Below are positions 25,689 to 36,206 of a stretch of 64,000 bases of DNA, in pieces; position 1 is the first letter of the stretch; each line of letters opens with the position of its first letter. This stretch comes from Hyaloperonospora brassicae (lineage: Eukaryota; Oomycota; Peronosporomycetes; Peronosporales; Peronosporaceae): contig CANTFL010000334.1 of assembly GCA_947650285.1 (NCBI GenBank), forward strand, positions 1 through 64,000, in the 5' to 3' direction. The notes below the pieces were generated by a model. It was not told where the DNA came from. It was given only the letters and a program-made list of their open reading frames with translations, and searched no databases. Both the position numbers and the translations under genes were made by a program.

Positions 25689-26213
25689 TGTAGCGGAGCT
25701 ACACATCTCCTTAAGTCAGAGGAAGACTTAACGCTCTACGAGCGACTTTGGTTCAAAGAACCCGACTCAAAGAGTCAAAAGCTCCGAGAGCTAAGGGTTG
25801 GTTCAAAGAATCCGACTCAAAGAGTCAACAGCTCAGAGAGCTTACGGTCCCTTTTTTAGGGGGACCAAACGATTCAAAGAATCAAACGCACAGTGCAAAA
25901 AAAGTAGCTGCCTTAACAAGGCGTTGCTACCTCCTCAAACGATAACAAGACGCTTTAAAGAGGTAGGTGTCTTTCGGATCAAAATGGAAACTGAACCTTA
26001 TTTCTTCTTTTAACCTAAAAAAACTTAGAACAAAGTAATTAACCTACTCGCCAATGTCCTAAATAAACCTCATAAAAGATCTCGTAATCAATTGTTGACA
26101 GACATCAGTCTTCAACAATTGATACTATGTTCGAATATCACTTGATGAGGATCCCATCTCTTGTGTGCGCCACACCTATTGTCGACTACCAGCCGACGTG
26201 TAACCCCGTTACA
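25689..26213 (-). repeat. 5' LTR of element B (type I)
   Basis: A 525-bp LTR. On the minus strand it begins TGTAACGGGGTTACA (itself a hairpin, 26199-26213) and ends GCTCCGCTACA (25689). It contains a tandem series of perfect mini-hairpins (see 25711-25896). A block of three hairpins (25750-25792) is repeated at 25801-25842, a duplication absent from the A and type II LTRs. A candidate primer-binding site, TGGTAGCA, lies three bases beyond the LTR end. Confidence 0.9.
25711..25896. repeat. Array of perfect mini-hairpins in LTR
   Basis: Consecutive stems, mostly with 3-nt loops: TTAAGTC/GACTTAA (25711-25731), GGTTC-aaa-GAACC (25750-25762), GACTC-aaa-GAGTC (25764-25776), AGCTC-cga-GAGCT (25780-25792), GACTC-aaa-GAGTC (25814-25826), AGCTC-aga-GAGCT (25830-25842), GGTCCC/GGGACC (25846-25866), GATTC-aaa-GAATC (25871-25883), GCAC-a-GTGC (25888-25896). 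The same order is found in the other LTRs of this family. Confidence 0.85.
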
Positions 26214-28127
26214 TGAAACATGGGGCCTTCTAACTTGATATCTCTGCTGAGAGAGGCGATTCAAGGAGCGATTCAAGGAGCGCTTCGGGTGTTGCGAGTA
26301 GCATTGGCGGATCGCTCGCCACGTAAAAGCTTTGAGCCAATATCATCGACTCTGAGTGGGCGTAGAGACAGATGAAAGCTAGATGTAGAGTATTAAATGA
26401 CATAATGGACGTATTAACAGCGTGCGAGAAACACATACGCGCTGATCTTCGAGAAAGGCGCGGACCCGGGTGTCATGTCCTACTGTATAATTTCCTATGC
26501 GTAGGGTCGCGCACGGCGACGCATGGCGTTTTGTGATTAGCAAGGCCAAGTGTAGATTTGAGTAAACATTCTGATGACTTTGCTGTCACTTGTCGTGGCG
26601 TCGATAGGAATGACGCTTTCGGACGCGTATTCGCTCGAATAGACAACCGTCCGTTGACACGAGCAACTGACACTGATATGCTTTGGCTAAACACGCCTAC
26701 ACATGCATCAAACAAAGATTAATAGGGCAAGACTGCGCGCGCCTTTGAACACTTACGCGTGCCTGGGCTAGTGAAAGAGCCTACCACAGAGGTGTAACGC
26801 CAATACGTGTTATCGTATACAACGGGTGAAGCACCATTTGCGTGCACGCTAGAACCCGCTCGTGCGGTGGGTAGATGTTGGGTGTATGTGCGACGGAAAC
26901 ACGAAGGACACAAGCGCTAATAGGGCCAAACTTATTAAAGTCTAAAGAAATGACTAACCCGACAGACATAGATGTGTTATATCTTGCGCAAGTAAGCAAA
27001 ACTCAATTGTATGCTAAGTATTTGTTTGTCACTATCATTTACTACTTAAACTTCTGCCTGCAAAAATGGGAAGGGCAAGTGTCGACGCATTACGCCTGTT
27101 ATATTGTAGGCACGATTATCGTTATCTAGTTGAGCATTCAACTACACCGCAATTCATGTTGGATCTGTAATAAAATCGTCTGACTTGGATCGCAACAATG
27201 GGAGCTGTACAAATTACGTGCTCCTACATAAGTATCCCGTGGAACTGACGAATAGGCATTTTGCATTTTTAGGAAGGCAAAGAATTAAAAGATGCGTCGC
27301 AAGATACACTATCTATCTTGTGTCGTAGACCATAGCCAGTAGATGCTCGAGCTTGTCAAATACATTCACTTATTTCGCGATCAAAATTGACGCTGTCAGC
27401 GTGGTTCGACCTTGAAATCTTTAACCCACATCAACGCAACTAATTTGGGTATATATAAATACGAATTGTGTTCATCTTGGCTTAGACGTGATAATGAGAT
27501 GCATATGTGATTTATAAGCAGAAATGCATGGCTTACACGATGATTTACACGAGTCATGCAAAATGATTCTGCATTCGACGGACGTGCTATTTCTTTAAGT
27601 ACCAATCGTTAATCTTACGCAAAGCTGACCATGTACATCAAATTAACATATTTAAGTACCTAATACACTGCATGTTCCTTTCAAATTATACAAGAAACCC
27701 CACATGTAAAATCAGTGTAAATGTTATTCATGCGTATCGATCCCTTTCATCCTTTTACAAGACACATTCAATTTATTTTGACCATCGTATGGTTCAGAGC
27801 TTTTGGAATCGTGGGTCTTTCACTTGCGCGGCGAAATTGACCCTAGTAATTAGTATGTGCTAGATTAAGTAAGCACGCAGGAAGAAATTTGAATAATTCG
27901 CACTCAATTGCATTGCAGGTGCAATATTGCTAAGCATGCTATCAGAATGATTTAGGTTCAACGGGTAAAATACGTATCATTAAAGGTCTCCCTCTGATAA
28001 GTGGTCCCCGATAACTAATAATCTCGTCTATATTTTATTATAGGACATCCACTGAGGTCGTTCGGTCGTTCTATGATCGTTTATGGTGGCTAGCTGATAA
28101 ATAATAATTAATAGCCTAGGAGACAGA
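26214..28127. other. Spacer between inverted elements B and C
   Basis: No recognisable gene; short frames only, AT-rich towards 28127. The TSD evidence suggests this segment is inverted relative to its original orientation. Confidence 0.5.
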
Positions 28128-28653
28128 TGTACGGGTATACAGGTCGGCTGGTAGTCAACAATAGGTGTGGTGCACACAAGGGATGGGATCCCCATCAAGT
28201 GATATTAGAACACAATATCAATTGTTGAAGACTGATGTCTGTCAACAATTGATTACGAGATCTTTTATGAGGTTTATTTAGGACATTAGCGAGTAGGTTA
28301 ATTACTTTGTTCTACGTTTTTTTAGTTTAAAAGAAGAAATTAGGTTCAGTTTCCATTTTGATCCGAAAGACACCTGCCTCTTTAAAGCGTCTTGTTATCG
28401 TTTGAGGAGGTAGCAACGCCTTGTTAAGGCAGCTACTTTTTTTGCACTCTGTGCGTTTGATTCTTTGAATCGTTTGGTCCCCCTAAAAAAGGGACCGTAA
28501 GCTCTCTGAGCTGTTGACTCTTTGAGTCGGATTCTTTGAACCAACCCTTAGCTCTCGGAGCTGTTGACTCTTTGAGTCGGGTTCTTTGAACCAAAGTCGC
28601 TCGTAGAGCGTTAAGTCTTCCTCTGACTTAAGGAGCTGTGTAGCTCCGCTACA
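28128..28653 (+). repeat. 5' LTR of element C (type I)
   Basis: A 526-bp LTR starting TGTACGGG (one base lost from the TGTAACGGG seen in B) and ending with the hairpin TGTAGC-tcc-GCTACA (28639-28653). It carries the same hairpin array as B, including the duplicated three-hairpin block. Confidence 0.9.
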
Positions 28654-28655
28654 CT

Positions 28656-28663
28656 TGGTAGCA
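28656..28663 (+). promoter_or_regulatory. Candidate primer-binding site
   Basis: TGGTAGCA lies three bases after the LTR end, where a tRNA 3' end reading ...UGCUACCA would pair to prime minus-strand synthesis. Element E has the similar TGATAGCA at the same spacing (36667-36674). The tRNA was not identified. Confidence 0.45.
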
Positions 28664-28729
28664 CACACCTCTCTTTGAGGCCCAGAAGGTTGCGCTTGAT
28701 ATATTAACCGCGGCTGTAGGCCCATAGTA

Positions 28730-29554
28730 TGTAGAGTTTCTAGCTGCACAAGGTTTCGATGTGCTCAGTGCACGAGTCGAGACCTTCATGCAGTATGAAA
28801 CGGCCCTGGTAGGGCAGGTTCAAAACCAATCAGCGTCGGCTATGCCAACACGCTTTGTGGCAATGCCAGACGAAGAGGCTAAGCATCGTCCCCTCAGGGT
28901 GGACGTCAAGCATTACTCCGGGAAGGAGGGAGAAACCGTCACCCTCTGGATCCGTGAGATTGAGATGTCCATGAGCTCTGGCCTTATCTCACTTGAGTAC
29001 CAGCGGGTCTCGCTGGCCATCTCCAAGCTCGATGAAAGAGCTATAGAGTGTGCTCTGACGTGTGACTTGTCGGTTGACTTAGATTTTTCCACATGGGATT
29101 CGCTCAAGTTAGACATTTTGCGAGTTTTTTGCCGCCTAAACAGGTCAATCGCGTGCGCTCACTCTTCTTGTCCACCCGGTAGGGTAAGAATGAGCTAACG
29201 TACTATGTCCAAGAGTTGAGAACTCTGATGGCTGCTATGCAGTCTGACCCTCTCCCTGAGACAGTCTGTGTGACTGTCTTCGTGGAAGGTCTTCGTAATG
29301 GCGTTGCCATGACCGAGGTGTTTCGGGTCCATCTCTCTACTTTTGAGGAGGCTGTTAGCATCGCTCTGAATGCTGAGAACAACTTCAAGTCGGCCAGACT
29401 TGGTTGGAACGGGTACAATCCAAACCATGCGAGGGTAGTCTCAGCTAATACTTCGATTTACTGTAAGTCTGACCTGATGGATCTCAGTCATGCTGAAGTT
29501 GAAGGTGAAGCTGAGCTTCATGTTGCAGAGCAACGACAGGATGTGAGACGTTGA
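28730..29554 (+). pseudogene. Gag of element C
   Basis: Twin of the B gag. Coding similarity begins upstream of the first listed start, at about 28730 (EFLAAQGFD), directly after a stop, so the original start is lost. The capsid-like block spans 28860-29150; the frame shifts near 29190; the frame ends at TGA 29552-29554, which replaces the first Cys codon of the CCHC knuckle. Confidence 0.8.
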
Positions 29555-29687
29555 TATATGTGCGGAAGCACTAAACACTTGCGTCCCACTTGTACTTTGC
29601 GTAAGTAACGACAAACTTCTATGCGGCAAAACTCGGCCTCAACCAGGAACCTGGTATGACACAGGGAAACGTCGATACCCAGTAGGT

Positions 29688-30896
29688 GTGGGGCTCCCTA
29701 CTGGGGAAGAACAGAGTTCTGTTGCTTCTCTACGAGGTAGATTGAAACAGGGCTTAGCCCCACTGAGCTCTGTGCCCGCCAGCACAGAGCGTGGATACAA
29801 GCCTGGCTTGTTAGTCGTCGAGGCGAAAGTTAAAGGCTTTGAGAAGCAGTGGTCGATCCCGATCGACTCCGGAGCATCATGCAATTATGCTCGACGTCGT
29901 TCCCTTGAGGGGAGTCAGCGATACGCTGAAGCACTCAAAGCTCATGAAGGTGATTCGGTCATCGTTCGTTTAGCGACTGGTAGTCGCGTCACGGTGCCTA
30001 AAGTTCCGTTGAACTTATGTGTGAAGTTTTTGGACTTTGATAGCATTGAACGCTGCCTTGTCTTCGATTTGGATTCGAAATATGATCTCATCCTAGGTAT
30101 GGCTTGGATTGAACGCCAGGAGCCATGGATTGATTGGAGGTCTAAGACCTTAGGCGCCAAGCGCAATGTTCCTAGCGAAGCTTTGGAGAGTCATGAACCC
30201 ACCTTCATTCGGCAACAAAAGCGCTATTGGCGCGAACCATTGACGGAAGATGTCCATGTGCTGGACATTGGTATGTCAGAGTTAATTAACTCTAATGTCA
30301 ATGACATCAATAATGAGCGGATCTCTTTCGCCGTATGTGAAGAGGGTAGTACTCCGTTGAGTGATACTCGTTGTGGTACTGAGTCACTGCATGCTGCAGG
30401 TATGGTTGGCCTTGGATCGAGACATCAAGAATGTTATTCCTCTGATGTGAGTGGGGTGGCACGTGAAATTCCACCGAGTGAGGGCGGCCGAGGTGCCACC
30501 TCACTGAATGTCGGTAATGACATTGATGGCGAGAATCCAGAGTGTTCACGGCTAGGCCCGGATGCTGTACGTGAAGTGGTACGTGTAAATCCACTGGGTG
30601 AAGTGTGCGGGTTGCGTAACACTTCACCAGATGTCGTTCAAGACATGGGATCTCGTATAGAGCGTGCTAAGATAGATAGCAACCACGGGGACCCTACTGT
30701 CCCGGCCTCTACTAGGCGTAAGGTTTCTTTGAGGAAACAATCTCAGCGTAGGGTGGCAACTGTTAAGCGCCCAACGTCTAAGAAGTCACGAAGAGGTAAT
30801 AGTAATAATACACTATATACACTTGTCAATGAGTTGACTGGCCATGTTGATGGCATCATTAGTCTTGAGACTCTTCCATCTTTGGATACTCTTTGA
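29688..30896 (+). CDS. Gypsy aspartic protease and linker (element C)
   Basis: A 402-codon open frame with protease motif IDSGASCNYAR (catalytic Asp at residue 60) and DLILGMAWIERQEPW; the second half is a linker towards RT. It ends by frameshift at about 30890, where the RT-side frame (FDLDEMSDGEF) takes over. The stretch 29642-29867 around its start is a chain of eight perfect mini-hairpins. The first methionine is not a confirmed start. Confidence 0.75.
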   Translation: MGLPTGEEQSSVASLRGRLKQGLAPLSSVPASTERGYKPGLLVVEAKVKGFEKQWSIPIDSGASCNYARRRSLEGSQRYAEALKAHEGDSVIVRLATGSRVTVPKVPLNLCVKFLDFDSIERCLVFDLDSKYDLILGMAWIERQEPWIDWRSKTLGAKRNVPSEALESHEPTFIRQQKRYWREPLTEDVHVLDIGMSELINSNVNDINNERISFAVCEEGSTPLSDTRCGTESLHAAGMVGLGSRHQECYSSDVSGVAREIPPSEGGRGATSLNVGNDIDGENPECSRLGPDAVREVVRVNPLGEVCGLRNTSPDVVQDMGSRIERAKIDSNHGDPTVPASTRRKVSLRKQSQRRVATVKRPTSKKSRRGNSNNTLYTLVNELTGHVDGIISLETLPSLDTL

Positions 30897-33800
30897 CCTA
30901 GACGAGATGTCTGATGGCGAATTTAGCCAAGCCTTGCAGACAGGAGAGTTATCCGATCTAGTGGTCATCCGACCCGATGTTGAGTTGTACTTATTATCGT
31001 TATTGGACGAGTCCGTCCTTGAAGACACGAAAGTTACACTTAGTGAGCGTAGCGGTTCTTTGGTCCTTAAGAATCCTCTTGATCCGTTCTATTCTTTTGT
31101 TCAGGGATTTGAAGAAGTGGTATGTTACGACCCTCTGCACGTCTTACCTCCCGATAGAGGTGTACGTCATGAAATTGACTTGGTTCCTGGAACTAAATAC
31201 CGCATAACACGGTAGTGGCCTTTACCAAATGAACAGTGTGACGTCATTGATGACTTCTTTCGTGCAAAGCACGCGGCCGGTATGGTTTGAGAGAGCAAAC
31301 CTCCCCATTACACACCGACCTTCTGTGTCAAAAAGCTCAATGGAAAGTGGCGCATTGTTCATGCTTACAATAAGCTTAATGCGACCACCATCCCGGCTCA
31401 GACACCAATTCCGAGGAAGGATGTTCTTCAGAACAATATGGTGGGATGTACAATGTACAGTGCGCTCGCCTTAGTCTATGGTTATTACCAGCTTCTCATG
31501 CGAGAAAGAGATATTCCGCTGACAGCAGTCAGCACTCCGAGCGGTATGCTCTGAGAGTAGCTTGTTATGCCGCAAGGGTTATAAAATGCATCGGCTACAT
31601 TCAATCGTCTTGTGACGCAACGATTTAGACATCATCGAGGTTATGAAAAGACATACTTTGATGACATCTTTGTCCACATTCGTGCTATGATCGATCGGTC
31701 AGATGTGGATAATCATATCGACCATTTACGAGCGGTGCTCGAGTGCATGCGCACAAATAATTTGTATGCCAACGCATCTAAGTGCATCTTTGGTGCAGAA
31801 GAGATTCCTTTTTAGGGTGCTTCATTGGGAAGCGAGGCCTTAGAGCGCATCTCGATAAGGTAAAAGCCATAGTTCATTGGCCAGTTCCAAAGAACCAAAA
31901 GGACTTACGTAAGCGGCTTGGCCTTGCCAATTGCTTACACAAGTACAGTGCGAATTACGCAGATATGGCTCGGCCATTATCCAATCTTCTTAAAAAGGAT
32001 GTGGAATGGTGATGGACTAGCACCGAGCATGATGCTTTTCAAGCAGTAAAGGAGAGTCTCCTTCATGCGCCAATCTTGGCTTTGCATGATCCTGATCGAT
32101 CTTTCACTGTCGTCCGTGACGCGTCTGACTTTGCCATTGGCAGTGCTCTGTTACAGATTTTGATGGACGGGAAAGATTCGTTGCGTTTGAGTCCCGACAG
32201 CTCAAGACTGCAGAAAAAAACTATCCTGTATATGAAAAAGAGCTACTTGCAATGAAGTATGATCTCGTCAAATTCAGAGTTCATCTTCTTGGCTCTAAGC
32301 CGTTTGTGATATACACCGATCATGCTTCATTGCGCACTGCGACCTAGTCGACTCACCTCTCTCAGAGAATGGCTCGTTGGCTCTCATTCTTTGCCGAATA
32401 CAACTTCGAGGTGAAGTATAAGCCGGGCAAGCAGAATGCTTCGGCTGATGCGTTGTCACGCAGGCCTGACTATGAGCTTGCTCATGTTACGACTCTGTCG
32501 TCGTCGGTCACTGACCTCATTCGTTCGGCATATGCCAAAAATGAAGATTGTGTAGCTCTGCTACGTGATCTAGGGAGCGAGGAGTTTTAGGACTCAGAGA
32601 TAGATTTCTGGGCACGATTACGTGCGAGGCTACATTGATATTCCATCGATCAGGGCCTGTTGTGCTATAGCACAGATGTGGGGTATACGCCTCGTATCGT
32701 TGTCCCTAATGATGAGGAGTTGAATTATCCGATCCTCTATGAGGCGCATGATAGTGCGGTGAGCGGTCATCTCGATCGTGAGAAAGCCTATAGCTCAGTT
32801 AGCCAATGCTATGGGTAGCCCAAAATTTACAAATGGGTGAGCACATATTTGCGTTGGTGTGAAACGTGTCAACGGGTGAAACCCTCAGCGCATGTGGCTG
32901 CGCTGCTAGCTAGTCTACCCATACCTGCTGGGTGTTGGGAGTACATTAGAATGGACTTCCTGTTTGGATAACCGAAGGATTCGTACGGCAATACGGGTAT
33001 TGTGATCCTTGTTGACCGTTTGAGCAAGATGGCTCATTTAGCGGTGGTGCCGGATTCTATCGATGGTGAAGGTACATCTACGCTGTTTATCAATCGATTG
33101 TTTCGACAACACGGTTTGCCGTTGGCAATTATCTCTGATAGAGACCCTCGCTTCACTGGAAAGTTTGAAAGTACGTCTTCAAGGTGCTTGACACACGATT
33201 TGACATGTCCACAGCGGATCATCCGCAGACTGGTGGTCACACCGAGCGAGTGAATCGAATCATCGGTGACATCTTGCGCAGTGTTTGCGCTGAAACGCCA
33301 AAGCGTTGGAGTTCGGTGCTCCCTGTCGTTGAGTTTGCGTTACATTACGCCGTGCATGCCTCCACCGGCTACACACCGTTCTATGTGAATTGTCTCACAC
33401 ACCCTCGCGTTCCGTTAACGCTACCACTTCGTGGTTCAGGGCTTAGCGGAGAAGAGATGGCCGATCGGATTGCTGGTATCAACCCTGCTACTGTTCAAAA
33501 ACAGGTGATCAAGTTTCTCGCAACGCGATTGAATGTCTTACGACATGGGCGTGACGCACTGGTTGATAGCCAAGACAAGCAAAAGGAACTAGCTGATGCT
33601 AAAGGCAGACGTTGTATTGAACGTTATAAGGTCGAAGAACAAGTTCTACTCAGCGCTGGAAACTTGCCCAAAAATGTAGTGTATGCTGTCTTCAAGACAA
33701 AGTTGCGTCCGCGCTTCATTGGACCATTCACGGTCGTCGCCAAGAAGGGACTTGCGCATACGCTCAACCTTCCGCGCAAACTGCGCACACACCCTGTGTT

Positions 33801-34300
33801 CTACGTTGGATTGCTTAAGCCGTATCAGGATCCGTCCCACGTGAATTTGGAGGCGCTTGTGCCGCATAGGTTGGCCTTGCCATTGGCTGTTGCATCCGAA
33901 TCAGGAGGTCAAGTTGACCCTCCATCCGGGCTCGGTCCAACTTTAATGCCTGGAATCGGGCTTGACCCAACTCCAATGCCTGCACGCGGGCTTGCATTGC
34001 GTCGAACGCACTCTGGGTCTTACCCAATGTCTCACGGAGACCACTCAGCTCGAGAAGCACCTTCTCATGCTCCTCCCTCGGTATACCGACCACCACCGAC
34101 GCTGCTCGATGAGCAAGGGAACCGCCAGTTCCATGTGGAGAAGCTCCTGAAACGACGTCGTCGTCAGGGTCAATACCAGTATATGGTGAAGGGGTGAGGG
34201 TACCCGGAGTTGGAGAACTCGTGGGAGTATGAGATACCCCTTCGGCAGGATAGCCCATACGCCGTTGATTTTTTTGAAGATCGTGGCTAGGGTCATCCCT
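30844..34300 (+). pseudogene. RT-RNase H-integrase-chromodomain of element C
   Basis: Domain blocks: pre-RT (30844-31215); RT with SALALVYGYY (motif A Asp lost), stops after SGML and MPQGL, intact YFDDIFVH near 31650; RNase H (32100-32500: RDASDFAIGSALL, YTDHASLRT, MARWLSFFAEYNFEVKY); HHCC finger and integrase core (32740-33260: HDSAVSGHL, WCETCQRVKP, RMDFLFG, SDRDPRFTGKF); integrase C-terminal part and chromodomain (33184-34197, 337 codons open), then a stop and continuation GYPELENSWEYEIP. Integrase acidic residues are all present, but RT is dead. Confidence 0.85.
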
Positions 34301-35117
34301 CAACCGAGAGCGCTTCTCAACAATAGTGATGGGAGGTAGCGGGTTGCTCCGCACCAAAGGGTCGGAACCCGCGACAACCGGCGTAGCAGAAGCATAGAAT
34401 GTTCGATTACGCAACTGGCCTTTAGCCTTGAGCTTGGCATATTCGTACCGAAGCTTTTGTTCTAGACGAACATCGGCCACATTGAAACTTGCTCTCAGAG
34501 CTGGGATGCTGCTGCGGTGTCGATTGCGTTACACCCAACGGATAAACTGGTTGTCCTTCTCTTCAGGCAACTCACCGGCAAACAACAAGATGGACACGCC
34601 CCTAATCGATCGAACCGAAATACCACAAGCCAAGCTCTCAAGGTGTGCCTTGTATTGACCTTGGGTGGTCAGGAAAGGTTCGAGATACCTTTCATGTAGG
34701 GACTGGCGCGAGGCGATAACTTCTGGCGACGTAGCCTCTGGACTAATTGACCATGTTTAAAGGCTACGGCCTTCCGTTTGGCGGAGACGTTGCTACACGT
34801 CAGGTGTTAAAAACACATACCCGCTCCGGTTTTGAATGACCCTCTGGATCCGAGCGCGACGAAGATTATCCTTCTCTCGTTGGAAAACCAACTCCTATTG
34901 CTCATCGAGCGGAGTGGTAATGATGTTTCCATCTGCATCTGTTATATGATGCTGCGCCCCGGTACGGTAGTATCACCACATTAAACGAACGTATTGGGTG
35001 CTGAAAGAGGTCGCACCTCAGGCACAAGTGAGCTGGACGATGTCCCTACATCTCCATGGACATTGTTGTCGTTCCCTTAGTCCACTTACTCATCGAAGTC
35101 GATGTAGGAGAACCCAT
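33815..35117 (-). pseudogene. Opposite-strand gene of element C
   Basis: Mirror of the B antisense gene. It starts at the ATG at 35117 just inside the 3' LTR, is broken in its first half, and is then open for 221 codons from 34480 to 33815, ending in the coiled coil antisense to the integrase-chromodomain linker. Differences from B in the open part are few. Confidence 0.6.
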
Positions 35118-35224
35118 GGTGGTTGGTGTTTTGGCAAACCGTGAGGTTGTAGCACACACACCGCCCTCTTCGAGGAAAGAAGTCGATTGACTTTTCGTGG
35201 TAACGTCAGTCTGGTGGTGCAGAG

Positions 35225-35684
35225 TGTAACGGGACTACATAACAGGTGTGGTATACAAAGGACGGAGTATCATTAAAAAATGATATTCGAACACCATATC
35301 AATTGTCAGGGTCTGACGTGAGTCATCCAACGAATTACGAGATCGTTTAGGAGCTATTAATTAGTATAGTAGTGACTAGGTTAAGTACGTTGTTCTGAGG
35401 GGTTCTTTCCGATAAAAGAAAGCAATAAATTTCAGTTCCCATTTTGATCCATTTACGACACGTGCCTCACGAGGCGTCTTGACCGTAAGAGCTACCAACG
35501 CCTGTGAAGGTAGCTGCTCTTGAGCACTCTGTGCTGTGATTCTTTTGACTCGTTTGGTCCCCCTGGAACAGGGACTGTAAGCTCTCTGAGCTTGTTGACT
35601 CTCTGAGTCGGGTTCTTTAAACCAAAGTTGCTCGTAGAGCGTTAAGTCTTTCTCTGACTTAAGGAGCTGGGTAGCTCCGCTACA
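35225..35684 (+). repeat. 3' LTR of element C (type II)
   Basis: A 460-bp LTR from TGTAACGGGACTACA to GCTCCGCTACA. It matches the B 3' LTR and differs strongly from C's own 5' LTR. Confidence 0.85.
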
Positions 35685-36201
35685 TTTCACTTCTTATTTG
35701 TAATGCATATATGCAGCGCATCCTTAGCTACCTTAAATACCAGAAATTGCATAAAACTTTTGCCCAGCATTTAACTAGCGTTGGCAAGTTGTGCTTCAAT
35801 CTGACGCGCCAAGAGGCAGTCATATCGGCATTTGTTCTAGATCTCGAGCTTCGAGTGGCACAATGCACGATAGATGGAGCGAATGAGCTAGAATATGTCG
35901 TACCGGGACGCAACACAAAGGTGTAGCAACAAGAGAGCGAGTGATGTAGTGAGTCCGGGCACGTACACGTACAATGTCTTTAGTGTCGTTTTCAATGACA
36001 GCGTGACTGCTTATCTCGTAATATACTTTCTGCCACGCAGGTTGATCGATCAGGATCTTTTATGACGTCACCAAGTAAGATCAATTATAATGGCGCAGTT
36101 TGGAGTGTGTCCGACATCTCGATAGATGCCACGGGCGTTTTGATAGCTTTTTATGCGTGCTGGACACAATTCTTCGACCTTCATCTATCATGCAAAGTGC
36201 A
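35685..36201. other. Short flank between C and E
   Basis: Pre-insertion host or older repeat DNA. A 71-codon frame (35711-35926) has no recognisable similarity. This sequence was continuous with 44085 onward before E inserted. Confidence 0.4.
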
Positions 36202-36206
36202 ACTTG

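Larger units (their letters stand above)
18657..26213 (-). mobile_element. Gypsy element B, full length, defective
   Basis: A 7,557-bp minus-strand chromovirus-type Ty3/Gypsy element. From 26213 downward: type I 5' LTR (26213-25689), candidate primer site, gag (~25610-24788), protease (24654-23446), RT/RNase H/integrase/chromodomain (to ~20030), opposite-strand gene (19224-20526) and type II 3' LTR (19116-18657). The two LTRs are clearly different sequences. B and C are nearly identical throughout. The immediate flanks are CCTGT (18652-18656) and TGAAA (26214-26218), which do not match each other but match the flanks of C in reverse complement. Confidence 0.9.
28128..35684 (+). mobile_element. 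Gypsy element C, full length, defective
   Basis: A 7,557-bp plus-strand copy, nearly identical to B: type I 5' LTR 28128-28653, candidate PBS 28656-28663, gag ~28730-29554, protease 29688-30896, RT/RNase H/integrase/chromodomain ~30844-34300, opposite-strand gene 35117-33815 (minus), type II 3' LTR 35225-35684. Left flank ACAGA (28123-28127) and right flank TTTCA (35685-35689) do not match each other. Confidence 0.9.

Noticed and set aside
18657..35684. B and C as one segmental inverted duplication
   Set aside because: Sequences immediately outside and inside the two elements do not match beyond the 5-bp TSDs, so they were separate insertions later rearranged.
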